From: Homalodisca vitripennis | Lineage: Eukaryota; Arthropoda; Insecta; Hemiptera; Cicadellidae | Length of the DNA stretch: 64,000 nt | Direction: 5' to 3' | NCBI RefSeq assembly: GCF_021130785.1 | Contig: NW_025777526.1 | Coordinates: 36,906-100,905, forward strand | In this document: positions 46,128-59,176 of the stretch, one piece after another | Layout: the number at the start of each line of letters is the position of its first letter | Numbering within the stretch: position 1 is the stretch's first letter | Made by a program: the position numbers and the translations under genes | The notes under the pieces: generated by a model | What the model was told of the DNA's origin: nothing | Seen by the model: only the letters and a program-made list of their open reading frames with translations | Database searches by the model: none

Positions 46128-46206
<79 letters not shown>
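46128..46206. repeat. TA microsatellite
   Basis: About 78 bp of pure TA. The minus-strand frame encoding a YIYIYI string is an artefact of it. Confidence 0.95.
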
Positions 46207-46209
<3 letters not shown>

Positions 46210-46330
46210 GTGTATCGTAGTTGTATTGTATATAAACAGTAATACTACGTTTCTGGATCTGCAGTCTGATATCTTCTTCAGGTAAATTACTAAACCTTTG
46301 CATGACTATAATACAGTTTAAAGTAAAAAA
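46207..46330 (-). mobile_element. Possible tail of a Penelope-like or related retroelement
   Basis: On the minus strand, cctgaagaagatatcag is followed by ctgcag, gatc and then cagaaacgtagt and an A/T-rich tail ending at the TA microsatellite. The ctgaaga...gaaacg arrangement resembles the core of hammerhead-like motifs in Penelope-like elements. Only the terminal part is visible, so the call is tentative. Confidence 0.4.
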
Positions 46331-48175
46331 AAATACCATAGTGTTGTGACACGCATAAGTCAGGAATCACAACAGACATGTTGTGTGTCTAGTCCATGCA
46401 CACTAACTCTAAAAACTTGTACTTAGTAAAAACTAACAATAATTAATATAAAAAGCAAACTTGATAATATAGGTCACAAAGGCTCATTTTAAAATTACAT
46501 TTTACCAGGTCCTCGAGTGATTTGGCTTCACTCAAACTTAGCCAATATTTATCACTTGAAGTGCTGTCAGTACGTAGAACAATGCCTGGCAACAATCCAC
46601 CATCAGGCAAACTACCATATTGTATCTAATGAAGTAGGTGATAATAGTTCCTGCCTGAACTATAAACCAATAATCGTAGTTTCACGGCAGTTTAACTTGT
46701 AATACATTACTAACACGTCAGTACATGTAGGTGTTCCTGGGAATATTATTGATGTTGCGAACGATTTCGTCGTTTTTCCAAATTTATTTAACAAATATCT
46801 TGCTTTTTTAAAATATAGCATCTATATTATATGATCACAGCTATTTGTATCTTGTTCTATTTAGATCTTATATAAGGATAGTTATGAAACCACAAGTTAT
46901 TTAACAACGTAAATATATATATACATTTTTAATCCTTAGATCAATTAATTTGTGATGGTTAGGAAATAAACAATGATTATAAATTTCTAAAAAAGTTATA
47001 TCTTCTCAAATAAAGCATACATGTTACTTTATAAAGTATCACATGAAACTTTTACATTGTTCGTTAATTTTAAAAATATCTTATTTAAATAAGTTTATTA
47101 AGGAAACCACGTGACATAATTATAAAAAGCACGGTATACCATCGACACTCTTAACATTTTTCTATTTAATTGATAAAGCATATACAGTTTAATAATTATT
47201 AATATATTATGTTTTAACATTATGTTTCTCAGCAAGGATTGAACATTTACGTTACTCTCTGCAATGCACCGGTAATCTTAAACTACTTATAGTCATAAAA
47301 AGCAATTCACATATGACAACACAAAATATTGTATAAATAGACTCCCCAACATTATTTTCAAATTGAATCCAAAACAATAGAATCAACAAATATAAGTGTT
47401 TAATTACATTTAAATTTCGATATCAAAGTTTTAATTTAATATTCATATTGCACAAAGCACTGCATAAAACTTTGTGATAGTACATAAGTATTTCACATTA
47501 TGATATTTATTTTCTTCTTTGTGTTTTAAGTAATAGTAACATACAATAATACAACTGTTATACTTAAGTTATTATGTCATTACAGTAACATATCTATTAC
47601 TATGATGGTCAAAAAGATCGGATAGAATATGAAAAAAATTATATTGCTATTTCCTATAAGTTAAAATAATTAATAAAGTTTTTCATAGTGTTAATATTTA
47701 CTTTTTCAAATTCAGTTTAAAATCATCTATATTTTTCCATCTATATGCCAGAAAACCTCTCATTATGCATGAAGTTTACTCTGAACGCAAACAATATTTA
47801 ACAAAGGAGCCGAGGAAGAAAACAAACACTCCGTCTCGGTACGAAGAGTGCGCAACGTACATACGGGTGTGTATAAAGACTTCACCGGGTGAACAAAGCC
47901 TTCTGTTTAGACTAGCACTCGTTTGTAGCCTTTGTTTGGTGGGATCTTTAAGTATTATGCCATTTATAATAGAAGAGAATATAATAGAATGCTTTTATTG
48001 ATGGAGTCAATAACACATATTGAATTGCATTACTCAATTGATTTTACACGCATACCACAAATTTCTTCACTCAAACGTGCAATGATTGTACATTCCTTCG
48101 ACTAGACTATTAGTGAATTATTCAATCGCAGTCCCAGCTCAAATTTCAGTTAACCAAAAAGGTGGTTTCCCAGTT
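46331..48175. other. AT-rich noncoding stretch
   Basis: No gene recognised. Around 46460-46560 the sequence weakly resembles 56440-56560 (cctcgagtgat and flanks), perhaps another diverged repeat family. Confidence 0.5.
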
Positions 48176-48382
48176 TCATGCCTTAATTGTTAAAGAGAGT
48201 ATCAGGCTAACTTTTAACTCTTTAAGTATTAGGGAATTTTTGTTTCTATTTGGTAACCTGTTGCTGAAGGGAGCACCCGATTTTGAGGGCAAGGGTTCAA
48301 CAACTACCATTCTATGTTTCTTAGTTTGATACTTTTCTCCGTCCCTAGTGTCATACCTATGAATGCCTAGGCCTCTTGTCAA
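48176..48382 (-). pseudogene. Possible C-terminal remnant of a CR1/Jockey-like reverse transcriptase
   Basis: The minus-strand frame reads HRYDTRDGEKY, HRMVVVEPLPSKSGAPFSNR and LPNRNKNSLILKELK. The order H-x-x-N/D-TR, HR..., G..F.N.LP, K...L..FK is typical of the last 80 residues of insect LINE reverse transcriptase proteins. No other domain is preserved nearby. Moderate confidence because the fragment is short. Confidence 0.5.
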
Positions 48383-50289
48383 GAAAAATTTAAAGATACA
48401 AGCATCTATTGATCTCAGGAAATAAATGCGTGATAAAAGCTTGGCACAGACGGAAGTGGCAGTGATGTTATGATTCCACGTAAATCATTGATCCAAGTTA
48501 ATTTCCAAGGATATGTTTTAATGGATATCGATTAGCATAGAGTCTGCCAGAATTGTGACAGGGTCAAACTGTGATTGTGTAGAATGTAAGAAAATATTTA
48601 AAACAGTTGATTTTAAGAAATTCTTTATGAGATTGATGGAGTTTAAATGTTGGACGCAAGTTTTGAAGTCGGCAGAAGATTAAAATTCATACTTCGATTG
48701 TATTATTTAGATATTGACGACCCTATGTCGTTAATATAAATCAAAAGAGGACTGGATTGAGATTAGATCTCTTGTTAAGTATAATCCCATGTAACATATA
48801 ATTTTATTTAACAATGGTCTTACTATAATTACTTATAATTAATTTTTATATAAATTAAAATTCCTTGTTGATTACTTATAATATAATTGCTGTAGAATTC
48901 TACTGCACGTATCAATTTGTAACTAGGCAGTTACGGTTAGTTTTACCGTATTTTGATGTTTCAAGATGTATACGATAATCTGTGTTGATATCAAACATAC
49001 CAGTTGAAGCTGGGCAACCTATGATAAACAAACACAATAAATCGCTGACTAGTCAGACTTATCGGTGGTTGGTTAAGCCTCAGCCAATCACAGTAAAGCT
49101 ACTCTCTCGTTACCAGTAGAAGTGGATTAGTGCTACTACTAGTTCAAAATGGTTGCCGATAGTTGGATCTCCACTGTAAAGCCTAAATCATTCTTTTTAA
49201 AGTTTTCGACGAGAAAACCCCCTAAAACATCACTGCTAGCATTTGCTACAAACGTAATTTTAATGTATTTACTTAATATCTATGGGGGAAAAGATGAAAT
49301 ATTTTAGAATTGATTAAGTGATGACAAAATATAGATAAAATAAATAATTTTATTTCTTAAGAAAGGGTCTGCTGATGTAGGAGTGGTAAAGTAAGAGAGC
49401 ATGTTTTTCTGATAGTCAGCTTTGAAACTGGAATTGCAATATGGGTAGTTTGAAGTTTCCAATCTTTCTCTTTGGCCGTATAATAGTATTTTCAGAGGCC
49501 AACCAAACCGTCGGTTATAGGTACCTGTTTAGGGGATGGGCTCCGTACAGTATTCTTCGACACACTCATCTCGGCGTCTTTTTTAGTATATTTTTGTAGT
49601 TTACTTGTTGATATTTCCGATAACATTTACTGCATAAGTGTGCGCGAGATTTTCCGGATTATTTTATTATTTAGATATAAAAGGGAAATCATATTTGAAT
49701 TCACTTAATAACTAAACTAAAATATCAAGAAAGTACATTTTCTGTAACTATGTTTCAAAGCAGATTCTTCAATTTGAATACTACTTAAAAGTTAATTGTA
49801 ATAACCATTCAGTATACTACTGAATAACTTTTATACATCAAGATATAAAATTGTTTTTAAATAATTTGGATTGAAATTTGATTAAATTCCAGTTCGAACT
49901 TGGAGTCTGTTGCAACAATAACAGGTTGTGACACACGTAATACGAAGTATTCGTTTGTAAGTGTTTAGTTCATTTTTATTTAGAATCGTTGTTGTTCGAT
50001 ATTAGATTTCAAACAAGAAGTAAACTTATTTTATTTAAAAGAAGAATACTTAAAAAAACCTATGCAACACAATCGGATGTGTACGCTTTTGAGGATAATT
50101 TGTTTAAAGTTTTAAAAAGATAAAGTATTTAATTCAATTTTGCGATACTAAGAAAATGTATGACAGTATAATGTATGAAAACTGGTTATCTAAAGGTATA
50201 TATTTTAACTCATTGATATAAAGTTTATTACGTTAAGACCAATTAATATTATGAAATTCTGTTATAAGTACAAACAAGGCAAATTTATT
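48383..50289. other. AT-rich noncoding stretch, nothing recognised
   Basis: No gene or repeat recognised. Confidence 0.5.
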
Positions 50290-50450
50290 GAAGCGCCGAT
50301 GGCTGAGGGATCTAAAACGTCGGAATTTAGATTTGAGTTAGAGATAGCTCAGATGCAAATCCTGTCCCTGAAATTTGCACTTTCTATCAGAAACAAAGGT
50401 CCCTTATTCTGGATGAAGCAGTAGTCTCCAAGGATGGGCAAAAATGGGTC
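50290..50450 (+). mobile_element. Possible degenerate tRNA-derived SINE
   Basis: It starts gcgccgatggctgaggga, like a pol III A box (TGGCNNAG), and about 50 bases later has gatgcaaatcctgtcc, a weak B-box-like stretch. Balanced composition continues for about 100 bp. It does not fold as a convincing tRNA, so I do not call a tRNA gene. Confidence 0.35.
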
Positions 50451-50597
50451 TTAAAAGGAAAATGTATATTCTTACTAATAAAAAAACACATAAATCATAA
50501 TGCATAATAATTTATAAAGCATTGATACCGTGTGCGTGGTCCTATAGCCAACTCAAAATAACAAACAAGTATTGTACAAATATGGAATATATTAAAC

Positions 50598-52408
50598 TGG
50601 GAAAAATTATTGATGATTTCTTATAAAACGAAAAACAGTCTCTAGGAAATCTCCTGTCCAGTAGCTAAGTGAGTTAAACTAGGGTCCTGGTTAAAGTTTA
50701 ACGATGACGTCACCCATCTTCTCTTATCAGGGAAGTGGCCTCGGACCCCGCCATTTGTCCAGTGCCGACAGATACTAATGACGTCATGACCATCCTTCAC
50801 AGCTCAGGTGCACCGGATATCGCTGATCTTGATTTTCCTGTGGCCTATTAATCATCCACATTTTGTGGGATATTATTAGGGCAAACGAGAAAATTATTTT
50901 AATATCAATATAGTCCTATAAAACAATACTTTCTGCTTGTAGCTATATAGTATATCTTCCAGCCTTTAAACCTTTAAAACCTTATTTTATATTCAGGATT
51001 TTAACTGAAATAACAAATTATTAAAAACGATACATGTCATTTCCAAAGTTCTCAAAACTTTAGGAATTTCTGTACAAAACACAGAGATTCTAAAACTAAC
51101 ACACAAAAATAACAAACTATATCCTGAATACTCTTGATATTCTAATATTTTTCAACGATTAGATTACATTGTAATACTGTATCTATAAATAAAACTTGCT
51201 TTCTCTCTACTAATTGATTGCGAGTCAATCACCCTATATTATTCTCTACCTTATTATACAAATTTTGAATACCGTAACTTATCATAATTTACACAAAGAT
51301 ATTAATATTTTATGGGTTAAAATCCAATGATTATGCATGTGTATAGCAATATATATCTGAGGCCTTACCGTACATGTCAAACACACTATAATTATATTTC
51401 CAAAAAAGACAGTATATTATTTTGTATTTACACTAATCTTCGATACAGAAATTTACAAACATAATGACGTAGAATGGCTTGAATGAATAGGATATAAAAC
51501 ATGATATTAATTACTATGATATACAATTTAACACACAACAATGGTAAGCTACGGCTTCCATTATATTTCTTTAATTCCAAATGCAATGAAAATATATAAT
51601 ATCGAGGATGGATCACCATTACTATGGATGGATCTCACAGTTTTTTCACAACGTTTTGAGCCTATTTTAATGATATGTAATTACCAACATGAGTTATTAG
51701 ATATTTATTAAATAAAGTCATAGTATATTATTTCTAATGGTGTATAACGCAATTTATTGTAAAATACCTAATATTTTAGCAATGAATATATTAATTATTA
51801 TAATGTTTGTACTTTAAATGTATTAATATGCAACAAAAAGTTATTTTTTTCTATTTAACACTATTAGTCAATTATTGTTTATTTATTATGGCTGAGATCT
51901 TTTTAATCATATTTCATTAAGGAATACAATTGCGTGTTATCTAATTATTTACTTATATGAATGGAACTTAATGAATCGCTAGTGTTTAAAGTCCTCGTGT
52001 TATTTTTAAGAGATAATAGTTATATTTGTTTTCATATTATTTTCCTTAGTTTCCTCGATAGAAATAGTGGTGCGTACAAGGGCAAGCACACACATGATAT
52101 ATTGAATATTCATAATACACTGTTACGTATTCACACTGTTTCCTGTAGTTTACGACTTGTGGTCCTTGTTACACTGTGGTGCAGGACGATAAAACAACAG
52201 AATGTCTGCACATACGTGCAAGTGGAGCGTTGAATAGTTAAACACCTCTAAACAGGCGGAAGTTGTTCTCCAGAGATTGTTTTGCACCTCCGTTGTCTGT
52301 TATTATTGTCATTATATGTTTTGGTAAACCATTTTTTAATTGAGCTATGATCTTCTAGCTGTCTTAAATAAATTTATTTAGATTGTAGAAAAATTATAGT
52401 TAATAAAT
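50598..52408 (+). repeat. Long dispersed repeat, left copy of an inverted pair
   Basis: Colinear with the reverse complement of 61995-63700. Matching stations include 50640-50850 (strongest), 51360-51420, 51465-51600, 51840-51940, 51980-52120 and 52200-52400. No coding frame is shared by both copies, so the element is noncoding or long dead. Boundaries are approximate. Two TGACGTCA palindromes lie at 50705-50712 and 50779-50786. Confidence 0.8.
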
Positions 52409-55400
52409 GAACAAAGGATTGGGCAACATTAGGCTTCATATGTTTTTTTTTAAATTGTATTATTTCTCATTAACACCACATATATATTGCATGGTGTACT
52501 TATTTATTTTAATAAGTTTTTGTTAGTCCTGCATCTCACATATTATGGAAGTTATGTGAGACAGTATTCTGTATGAAAAATCCGTCCTTAAGACCTTAAG
52601 TAAGAATTAGGTTATCTAACGGATATTTACGTAAGTAGGAAACTCACATATCTGGAATAATTAATAATTTGAGGTTTAAACAATTCGAAGAGGAGGTAGA
52701 AAACTTACATGTTTTATTATTACACTACCTCGTTAATTTCACCTCATAACCAGTTTTCTGTCTATCTTGATAGCCGAAGCATTATAATGGATTTGAATTT
52801 TCAGTATGAAACGTATTAAATCTGGAAAAACATAGAATCGATAAACCGTGTTATTTGAACACTATTAGCGATTTTAAAAACTGAAAATAATGCTTGGATA
52901 TTGCACCCTTCTTTACTTCAACCCTTCATTCTTTTTTGTTCTCGAAAATTAGAAAAGGAGCTTAGTTTATTACATACAATTTGAAAAGACATTGATTTTC
53001 AAATGATCACAGGAATGCAATCAATATCAAAGTTAAGCCCTAACTAAAATACAAGTAAATTTTCCTAATCCTTGAGGACATTTGAAATTATCCTTAATTA
53101 ACCTTATTGTTAGTCAGAATAATAGGAATTTTAAAGGTATAACTATATCCCTTCTAATGGCGTAACAAACGAGATATTAGGTGGTCGCAGGAAGATATAC
53201 CAATATCCTTATCCGTTTTTACTTGATGTAATTTAAAAATACACTGTTTGAAAACCTCCAAATTGCGGAGTGAAACAGTTTTTCATCGTAAATGAAATGT
53301 GTTGAATATTCTGAAAAATCTTTTAATTTTTATTTCAGTGTCAATTTAAATTTATTTTAAGCTAGCGTGAAGGAATCCTAAAGTTAGATTACATAGCTTT
53401 TTAAATGAAAGCACTTAAAATTATAATTAAATAAGATAATTTGCTATCTAAGTTTCTTAATAATGTTGAAAAATAAGTATGTAAATTTTTTATTAATTCC
53501 GTAGATAACATTGAAGTGGATTTATTAAGATTTTGTAAGTCATTTACATTTTTCCTTCAAGTAAACTATATGTTAATGCAAATAGACGAACTTTAAATAT
53601 AATGCTTTCATTGTTGCATTCTATAAGAAAAGATTTGGTGGATACAATTTTAAGAACAAGAAAAGTAAAAATATTAATGAGCTACTTTGAAATGTACTCT
53701 AAAATTGATTCAGCAAACAAACTTTAATTAACACTATCATATAATTTGAAGGAAATAATTATACAGTGGTTTTATTTATTTTTGGAAATTTCTGTAAAAG
53801 ACTTACTTATAAAGACTCGTTGTTATTCTCAAAATATACAATACGACAGCTTAAAAATAATACAGAATTATAGTTTTAAAAACAGCCTATAGTTAGATAC
53901 TTGAATTGTTTAAATATCCTAAATATTACTAAAAGGAAAATATTACTCGTCATTGAGGATATTAAAACATTATACAGAATTCTTCTCCTTTATCACAATG
54001 AATTACGTACTTCTTGCTGTAATTCCAGTTTCACTAAAATATCTTCTACCAAATAACATCGTTCCAATAAACCGCCTAAAGCGCCGATCATACGCGTTTA
54101 CTGCTCCTCTACACAGCTTTAGGGCACAAGACAAAGTTGCTCTGTTTAACCGGGACCTACTTACCCGCAGCGGATCTGCTGTAAGGCGTCTTATGCACAT
54201 TATAAACAGAAGCAGACTTCTGAAACAAATCAAGTATCTACCAACTCATTATATTTTCAAAACTGTGTTGAATAATTTTTGCAGTTTTCTCTTTTTTGAG
54301 GGTTTAAATTGCCTACAAAATATCTAAGACTTATCTATATGTATATAAATAGAAGACGTCCTACTGTTAAATACTTGATATCTTATGGAGACCATTATTT
54401 ATAGGGAATAGGTATATAATTCTAATAGTATTGTATGTAACTGTTCACTTTGTTAACATTAAATATATTTATGGAAATTTCCACACCTTTCTTTATATTA
54501 TTATAATAATTAAATGTTATTACATTTCAAACATTAGGAGACGATTGTAATGTTCTCTGAATGGCCTCTCCCTGATAATTCCTGTATACGAGGGTTTTAT
54601 TTTAATTTTGCCACTATTTCTACTTTATATCAAACATTATCTACTAAGTATAAAGAAAAAGTATAAATGTGGACATTATCTACTTTTTAGTCAACATTGG
54701 ACAAATTCATGTCGAATATCAAGTTTAAAATGTTAAAAGTGGTTAAAATTTTCTTATGTAATAGCAAGTTAACAATTATAATATTTGTACTCAGAGTGTT
54801 TACTATTCTATTTATTCAGTAATTTTCTAGTTGCATCATTGTTACTCATAAAACCAATGTAAACATATTCGATGAAGCTAACCCAAATCCCATGGTGTGA
54901 CATGCAACACCAGCAAAGTCTATTTTCTCTATATAGAAATGAAGCTGCTATAATAAATAAGTATATAAATAAATATAAGATATATTTAAATTTATTTCAG
55001 TTCTTACTAATTACATCGAGTGGATAAAATAGACAGAAAGTCAATGAGCATTACAGAATGGTAGATATAAAAGCTCTCCAGCCTCTCAAGTTGTGGGCTT
55101 AGGTAGCTATCAAGCAGTAAAACTAAAAAATAGCTTAATTTCAAAATCTATTTTGAATAATTTATAGAAAGAATATAGTATTAAAAACAAACGACGTTAT
55201 TTATTAAATTGTTTGTGTGACGTCTATTCCAACAATTGTGCCATGGCGTATGTGTTTAAGGTTTTATTGTAAATAGTACGACAAAAAATTAATAAAATCG
55301 TCCACATGAGTATAAACACTAAACATATAATAGTATACCTTGTGTAATATTTAATAGAATTTTAGAATAGAAGAACAATATGAAACTTGCAGTAAAATTA

Positions 55401-58357
55401 ACTTTTCTTGTTTTATCAAATTATATTTATGTTATAGAGTGACATCACCAATCTGATTTTAGTGATGTGAAGTACCTATATTTTGCTGTGTATCATTTAG
55501 ATACACAATTACTTTTATATGAGAAAGGTTTCAAACAGATTATGTCATTATGTTATACATTACCAGTAGGTTTCAGTCTAAAGATGCGAATATGGCAAAA
55601 TTGGATATTTATAACTAATTCATAATTTTTATTTCAAGGTCGTTTAAATTATCGAATACAGAGTATTTAATATGTCAGATTATTATATGAAAACTCTGTC
55701 TAATAAGTTATTACCGAATGTTAGATAAATGTAGCGATACAATTAAGATGAAATATATTTTGCACTTAGTTTTAAACGTAGTATAAGAATGGATTATTGT
55801 GGAACATAAATATTTCACGCTCCAAATACACTGACAAAAATATAGTGACCAGGAAAATGTTTACAGATATAAAGTGCAGAGAGTAATAAATCTCCACACT
55901 TGGATGCTTCGCAGCATCTCAAGAAGTTAAGTATTTGTGTATTACAAAACCCAAGATACATTACGGACTGCAGACTTAATTGTATGACTTTTTATGAACA
56001 TAATTACAGGTTTACCGCATGCATTATGTATTGTGATTCATTTATAGGAAACAAATGGTGACAGTACAGATTTATCTCCTCAAAAATTTAATTTATATCT
56101 AATTTTTGTAATACATTGATTGTTGGGTCATAGAAAAAATAAATAATATTGATTCGTTAAGGTTTATTATTTATTTAAATTAGGAGTAAACTATATCATG
56201 TGTGATGTAAAAAGCCTCGCTGAATTTGCATATATAATAGCCTACACGTGTTACTATGCCACATGTCAAAATAACTACGCATTTTCAAACGTTTTTCTTC
56301 GAATTTTGTTTTGTCGCCATGGTTATCCATAAGAGAAATGTTAAATTTATCACTAATAACCAGATAAATTACACGTAGTTTCATAACCCATCAGGAAACT
56401 CCAAGTTTCTTACATAGAAATGAAACTTAATTAAAAATTTGTAGAATATAGGTTATTTGGACAGAGAGACACATAGTCAAACAATTACATTTCCAGCCCC
56501 TCGAGTGATATACTTTGCTAACGTTCAGTCAATAACTGAGTGTTTACGATTGAGTGATATGAGTGAATATTTGGGTTTAATGCGTTATTAAGACTCAAAA
56601 GCTGTTCTGATTTTAATCATTCTTTTTCATAAAGTTTATATATTAATATAGTAGATTATTATTTGAAAAATAAGGATTTCTGCAATCCTAAATTCAAGGG
56701 AATTGGGATGCTCCGGAAATTTTTATCCTTCAGTAATACAAAAATATACTGAACTACAGCGGAAAAACAATTTCCTTCACAATCCTACCATCATATCATC
56801 AGTAAAAAAATTTTAACGGTTTAACCTGGTGATAAGAGGAGGCGTAAAATCATAAAAACAGACCATTGACAAAGTTCAGTAGTATATATTAACATTTCGT
56901 TGATTTATAACACGCCTAAATCTTATCTTAAATTTAATATATTTTTCCCTGCTCCAGTAAGTTACCTTTAGTGAAGATATATATTCTAACCTGAAATTGA
57001 CAAGGTAAAGTAAGTTTCATCCTCTTCTGACTGTGAATAAGTGGAGACATAGCTAGATTGTGATTTAAATATGTACTTTCCAATTGTTACTGAAACTATA
57101 ATGATGAAATAAACCTCAGTGAAAGCTTCCTCGAAACCATAAAATACATTTGTAATATTGCAGCTATAGATTTGCATTTCGTATTTTATAAAACACTCTA
57201 ATAATCTCATGGTATCCTCATACGCTCATAATCTGCTATAAATTACAATAATAGTATGCGTTTAATACTCCTAGGGCGTGTTTCACATTGTTCAATAAAC
57301 TGTTTCACAGTACCTCATATGATTAGTGACTGTAGCCATTAAAACTACACGTGTATATAAACAAAAGCTTCTTATCTCCATAACGATGTGTTTTAATCCG
57401 GATAGCTTTATGCTATTTACGTTTCAAATTACGTAGAAGGCTTGTTGGTAATATAATTTTCATGATCATTTCTCTCTCGAAAAGGACATAATTTTAACCA
57501 TTGTACAATAATTAATGTTATCATCAGTTAAAATTATACAACAATTTACAATGCACCATTAAGTATGTCCAGTTGCAGTAATAATACAGGGTACCGTATC
57601 AGATATTGCATGCAACAATCTTGAACAAATCATAGAGGTATTCAAATTAATAGTTTGAATGAAATTTATTATTTCAATAATTATCATAATAAACTGTTCA
57701 CAACATTATTAAACATCTTGTGTTTTTGATTAGACAACTGATTATTTTAACTGATCCATAAATATTCGTGGATATTATAGAATAACTATAATTATTGTAT
57801 AAGTGCCTAATATAAAACTTAAAGATAGATGCCTTTGTTGTATATCCACTGCGGGATAAGTCATGTGCAAGTAGCAGCTAGAAGCATAAGTGATAAAGAA
57901 TTCGGCCCTTTTACATCAGAAATTCTTAAACCGGAATGAATCCATTATCAGGATTTCTGAAGGGCCTATTGATACGAATAAACCAAATTAATCTCGTATG
58001 TATCCATCTATCATCACGATCTTATGCGCCAAATGTATCTCATTTTTGCGGATCCTGTTGAGAACATTCTACAAAGTAAATTGCAACGTCAAGTTTGTTC
58101 GAGAAATCGGAACCGATGGGGTGAATACCCGAATTCAAATATATATTCCACATAAAACTAAGTAGAAACCTTGTGGTGGCATGGATTTTAAAACAAAATT
58201 GGTTTTACAGTGACACCAAATATCTTATAAAACAAGATACCTCAGAATCTTTCTTGGGGCCAAGAAACCCCAGGCAAAAACCATTATTCTATCTATTATG
58301 AAATTGACGAAAGTTTAAATGAATACATTCTTGAAGCTCTGTCTTATTGGAAATTAT
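52409..58357. other. AT-rich noncoding stretch
   Basis: No gene recognised. The frame at 53953-54327 runs through a slightly GC-richer patch but matches no family I know. Confidence 0.5.
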
Positions 58358-58404
58358 ATATTAATTTAAACAAACTCTCCAATAATATAAAGTTTTTATT
58401 TTTT

Positions 58405-58441
58405 GAGGCCTTTCGTACTCAATGAGTACATCTTCGGACTC
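58405..58441 (-). ncRNA. Hammerhead-like motif, left arm
   Basis: On the minus strand a 6-bp hairpin (gtactc, att, gagtac) is followed by gaaa and ggcct, and preceded by tccgaagat. The layout matches a hammerhead stem II with the GAAA strand, but the expected CUGAUGA strand is changed, so cleavage is doubtful. Confidence 0.45.
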
Positions 58442-58671
58442 ACACACCACTGAATAAAGTAATAATAACAATAGTAACGGTGAATTTTGAAAAGGCCCCA
58501 GGTTCGTTGTTTACCAGATTATTTTGGTTCTTTTTTATAAAATTTGTTTCATATGCATCAAGGAATTTTTTTATTTTACACTTCTTTTAATATATTAAAA
58601 TATAATAGACTAAAATTAATGAAGAAGAAAAATCTGGAGGTTATCAAATTAATTGTGACAATTTGCGATTT

Positions 58672-58822
58672 AAAATACACTGTCCAAACAAAAAGAAAGT
58701 TAAAACAGAGAGCTAAGGAACATAGGGAATGTTTAAAATACCAACAGGAAGAAAGATCAGCCATGGCAAAACATGCACTTCAAACTGGACACTCTTTTTC
58801 AAATGCAAAATTATTAAAATAA
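58672..58822 (+). pseudogene. GIY-YIG endonuclease fragment of Penelope-like element
   Basis: The frame reads YTVQTKRKLKQRAKEHRECL, then ERSAMAKHALQTGHSF. This is the second half of the GIY-YIG fold as found at the C terminus of Penelope proteins (QTKR-L--R--EH, then ERSA-A-HA--TGH). In the enzyme family this domain nicks DNA for retrotransposition. The first strand (GIY) is not preserved; what precedes in frame has no family signal. Confidence 0.85.
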
Positions 58823-59085
58823 GTACAAAATAAAAAAGTTCCTTCATGCATATAAAAAGATTTTTATAAAAAGAACCAAAATAATCTGGTAAACAACGAA
58901 CCTGGGCCTTTTCCAAATTCACCGTTACTTTATGATTTAACTAAATATAAACTGTATTTTTATATATAAATATAACATAATGTGCTGTCATAGAATATTA
59001 CCTGTTTGTGTTTTTAATGACATATGTTTTTATTTAGTACAAAATTGTTTATGTTACTATTGTTATTATTACTTTTATTCATTGG

Positions 59086-59126
59086 TGTGAGTCCGAAGAT
59101 ATACTCATTGAGTACGAAAGGCCTCA
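59086..59126 (+). ncRNA. Hammerhead-like motif, right arm
   Basis: Plus-strand counterpart of 58405-58441: gtgagtccgaagat, then a hairpin with one changed base (atactc, att, gagtac), then gaaa and ggcctc. Conservation of the hairpin and GAAA in both arms supports a shared structured element. Confidence 0.45.
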
Positions 59127-59176
59127 CAAAAATTAAAACTTTGTATTATTGGAGAGTTTGTTTAAATTAATATATT

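Larger units (their letters stand above)
58358..59176. mobile_element. Penelope-like element remnant with inverted arms
   Basis: The left arm (58358-58547) and the right arms (58861-58927 and 59062-59176) are inverted copies of each other; the right side holds 134 extra bases between its two parts. Between the arms, 58544-58822 encodes a GIY-YIG endonuclease fragment. Penelope-like elements combine reverse transcriptase and GIY-YIG endonuclease and are flanked by terminal repeats that may be inverted. The reverse transcriptase is missing, so this is a short, dead copy. Confidence 0.82.

Noticed and set aside
45920..46339. 139-residue minus-strand frame
   Set aside because: Half of it is a TA microsatellite (YIYIYI), and the rest lies in the retroelement tail.
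47765..48001. 78-residue plus-strand frame
   Set aside because: It has a hydrophobic C-terminal part but no family resemblance, splice context or conservation evidence.
51961..52233. 90-residue plus-strand frame in the left long repeat
   Set aside because: The inverted partner at 62 kb does not keep the same frame, so it is unlikely to be coding.
53953..54327. 124-residue plus-strand frame in a slightly GC-richer patch
   Set aside because: No recognisable domain, no clear gene context and an overlapping minus-strand frame of similar quality. It could be an old repeat, but I cannot support a gene.
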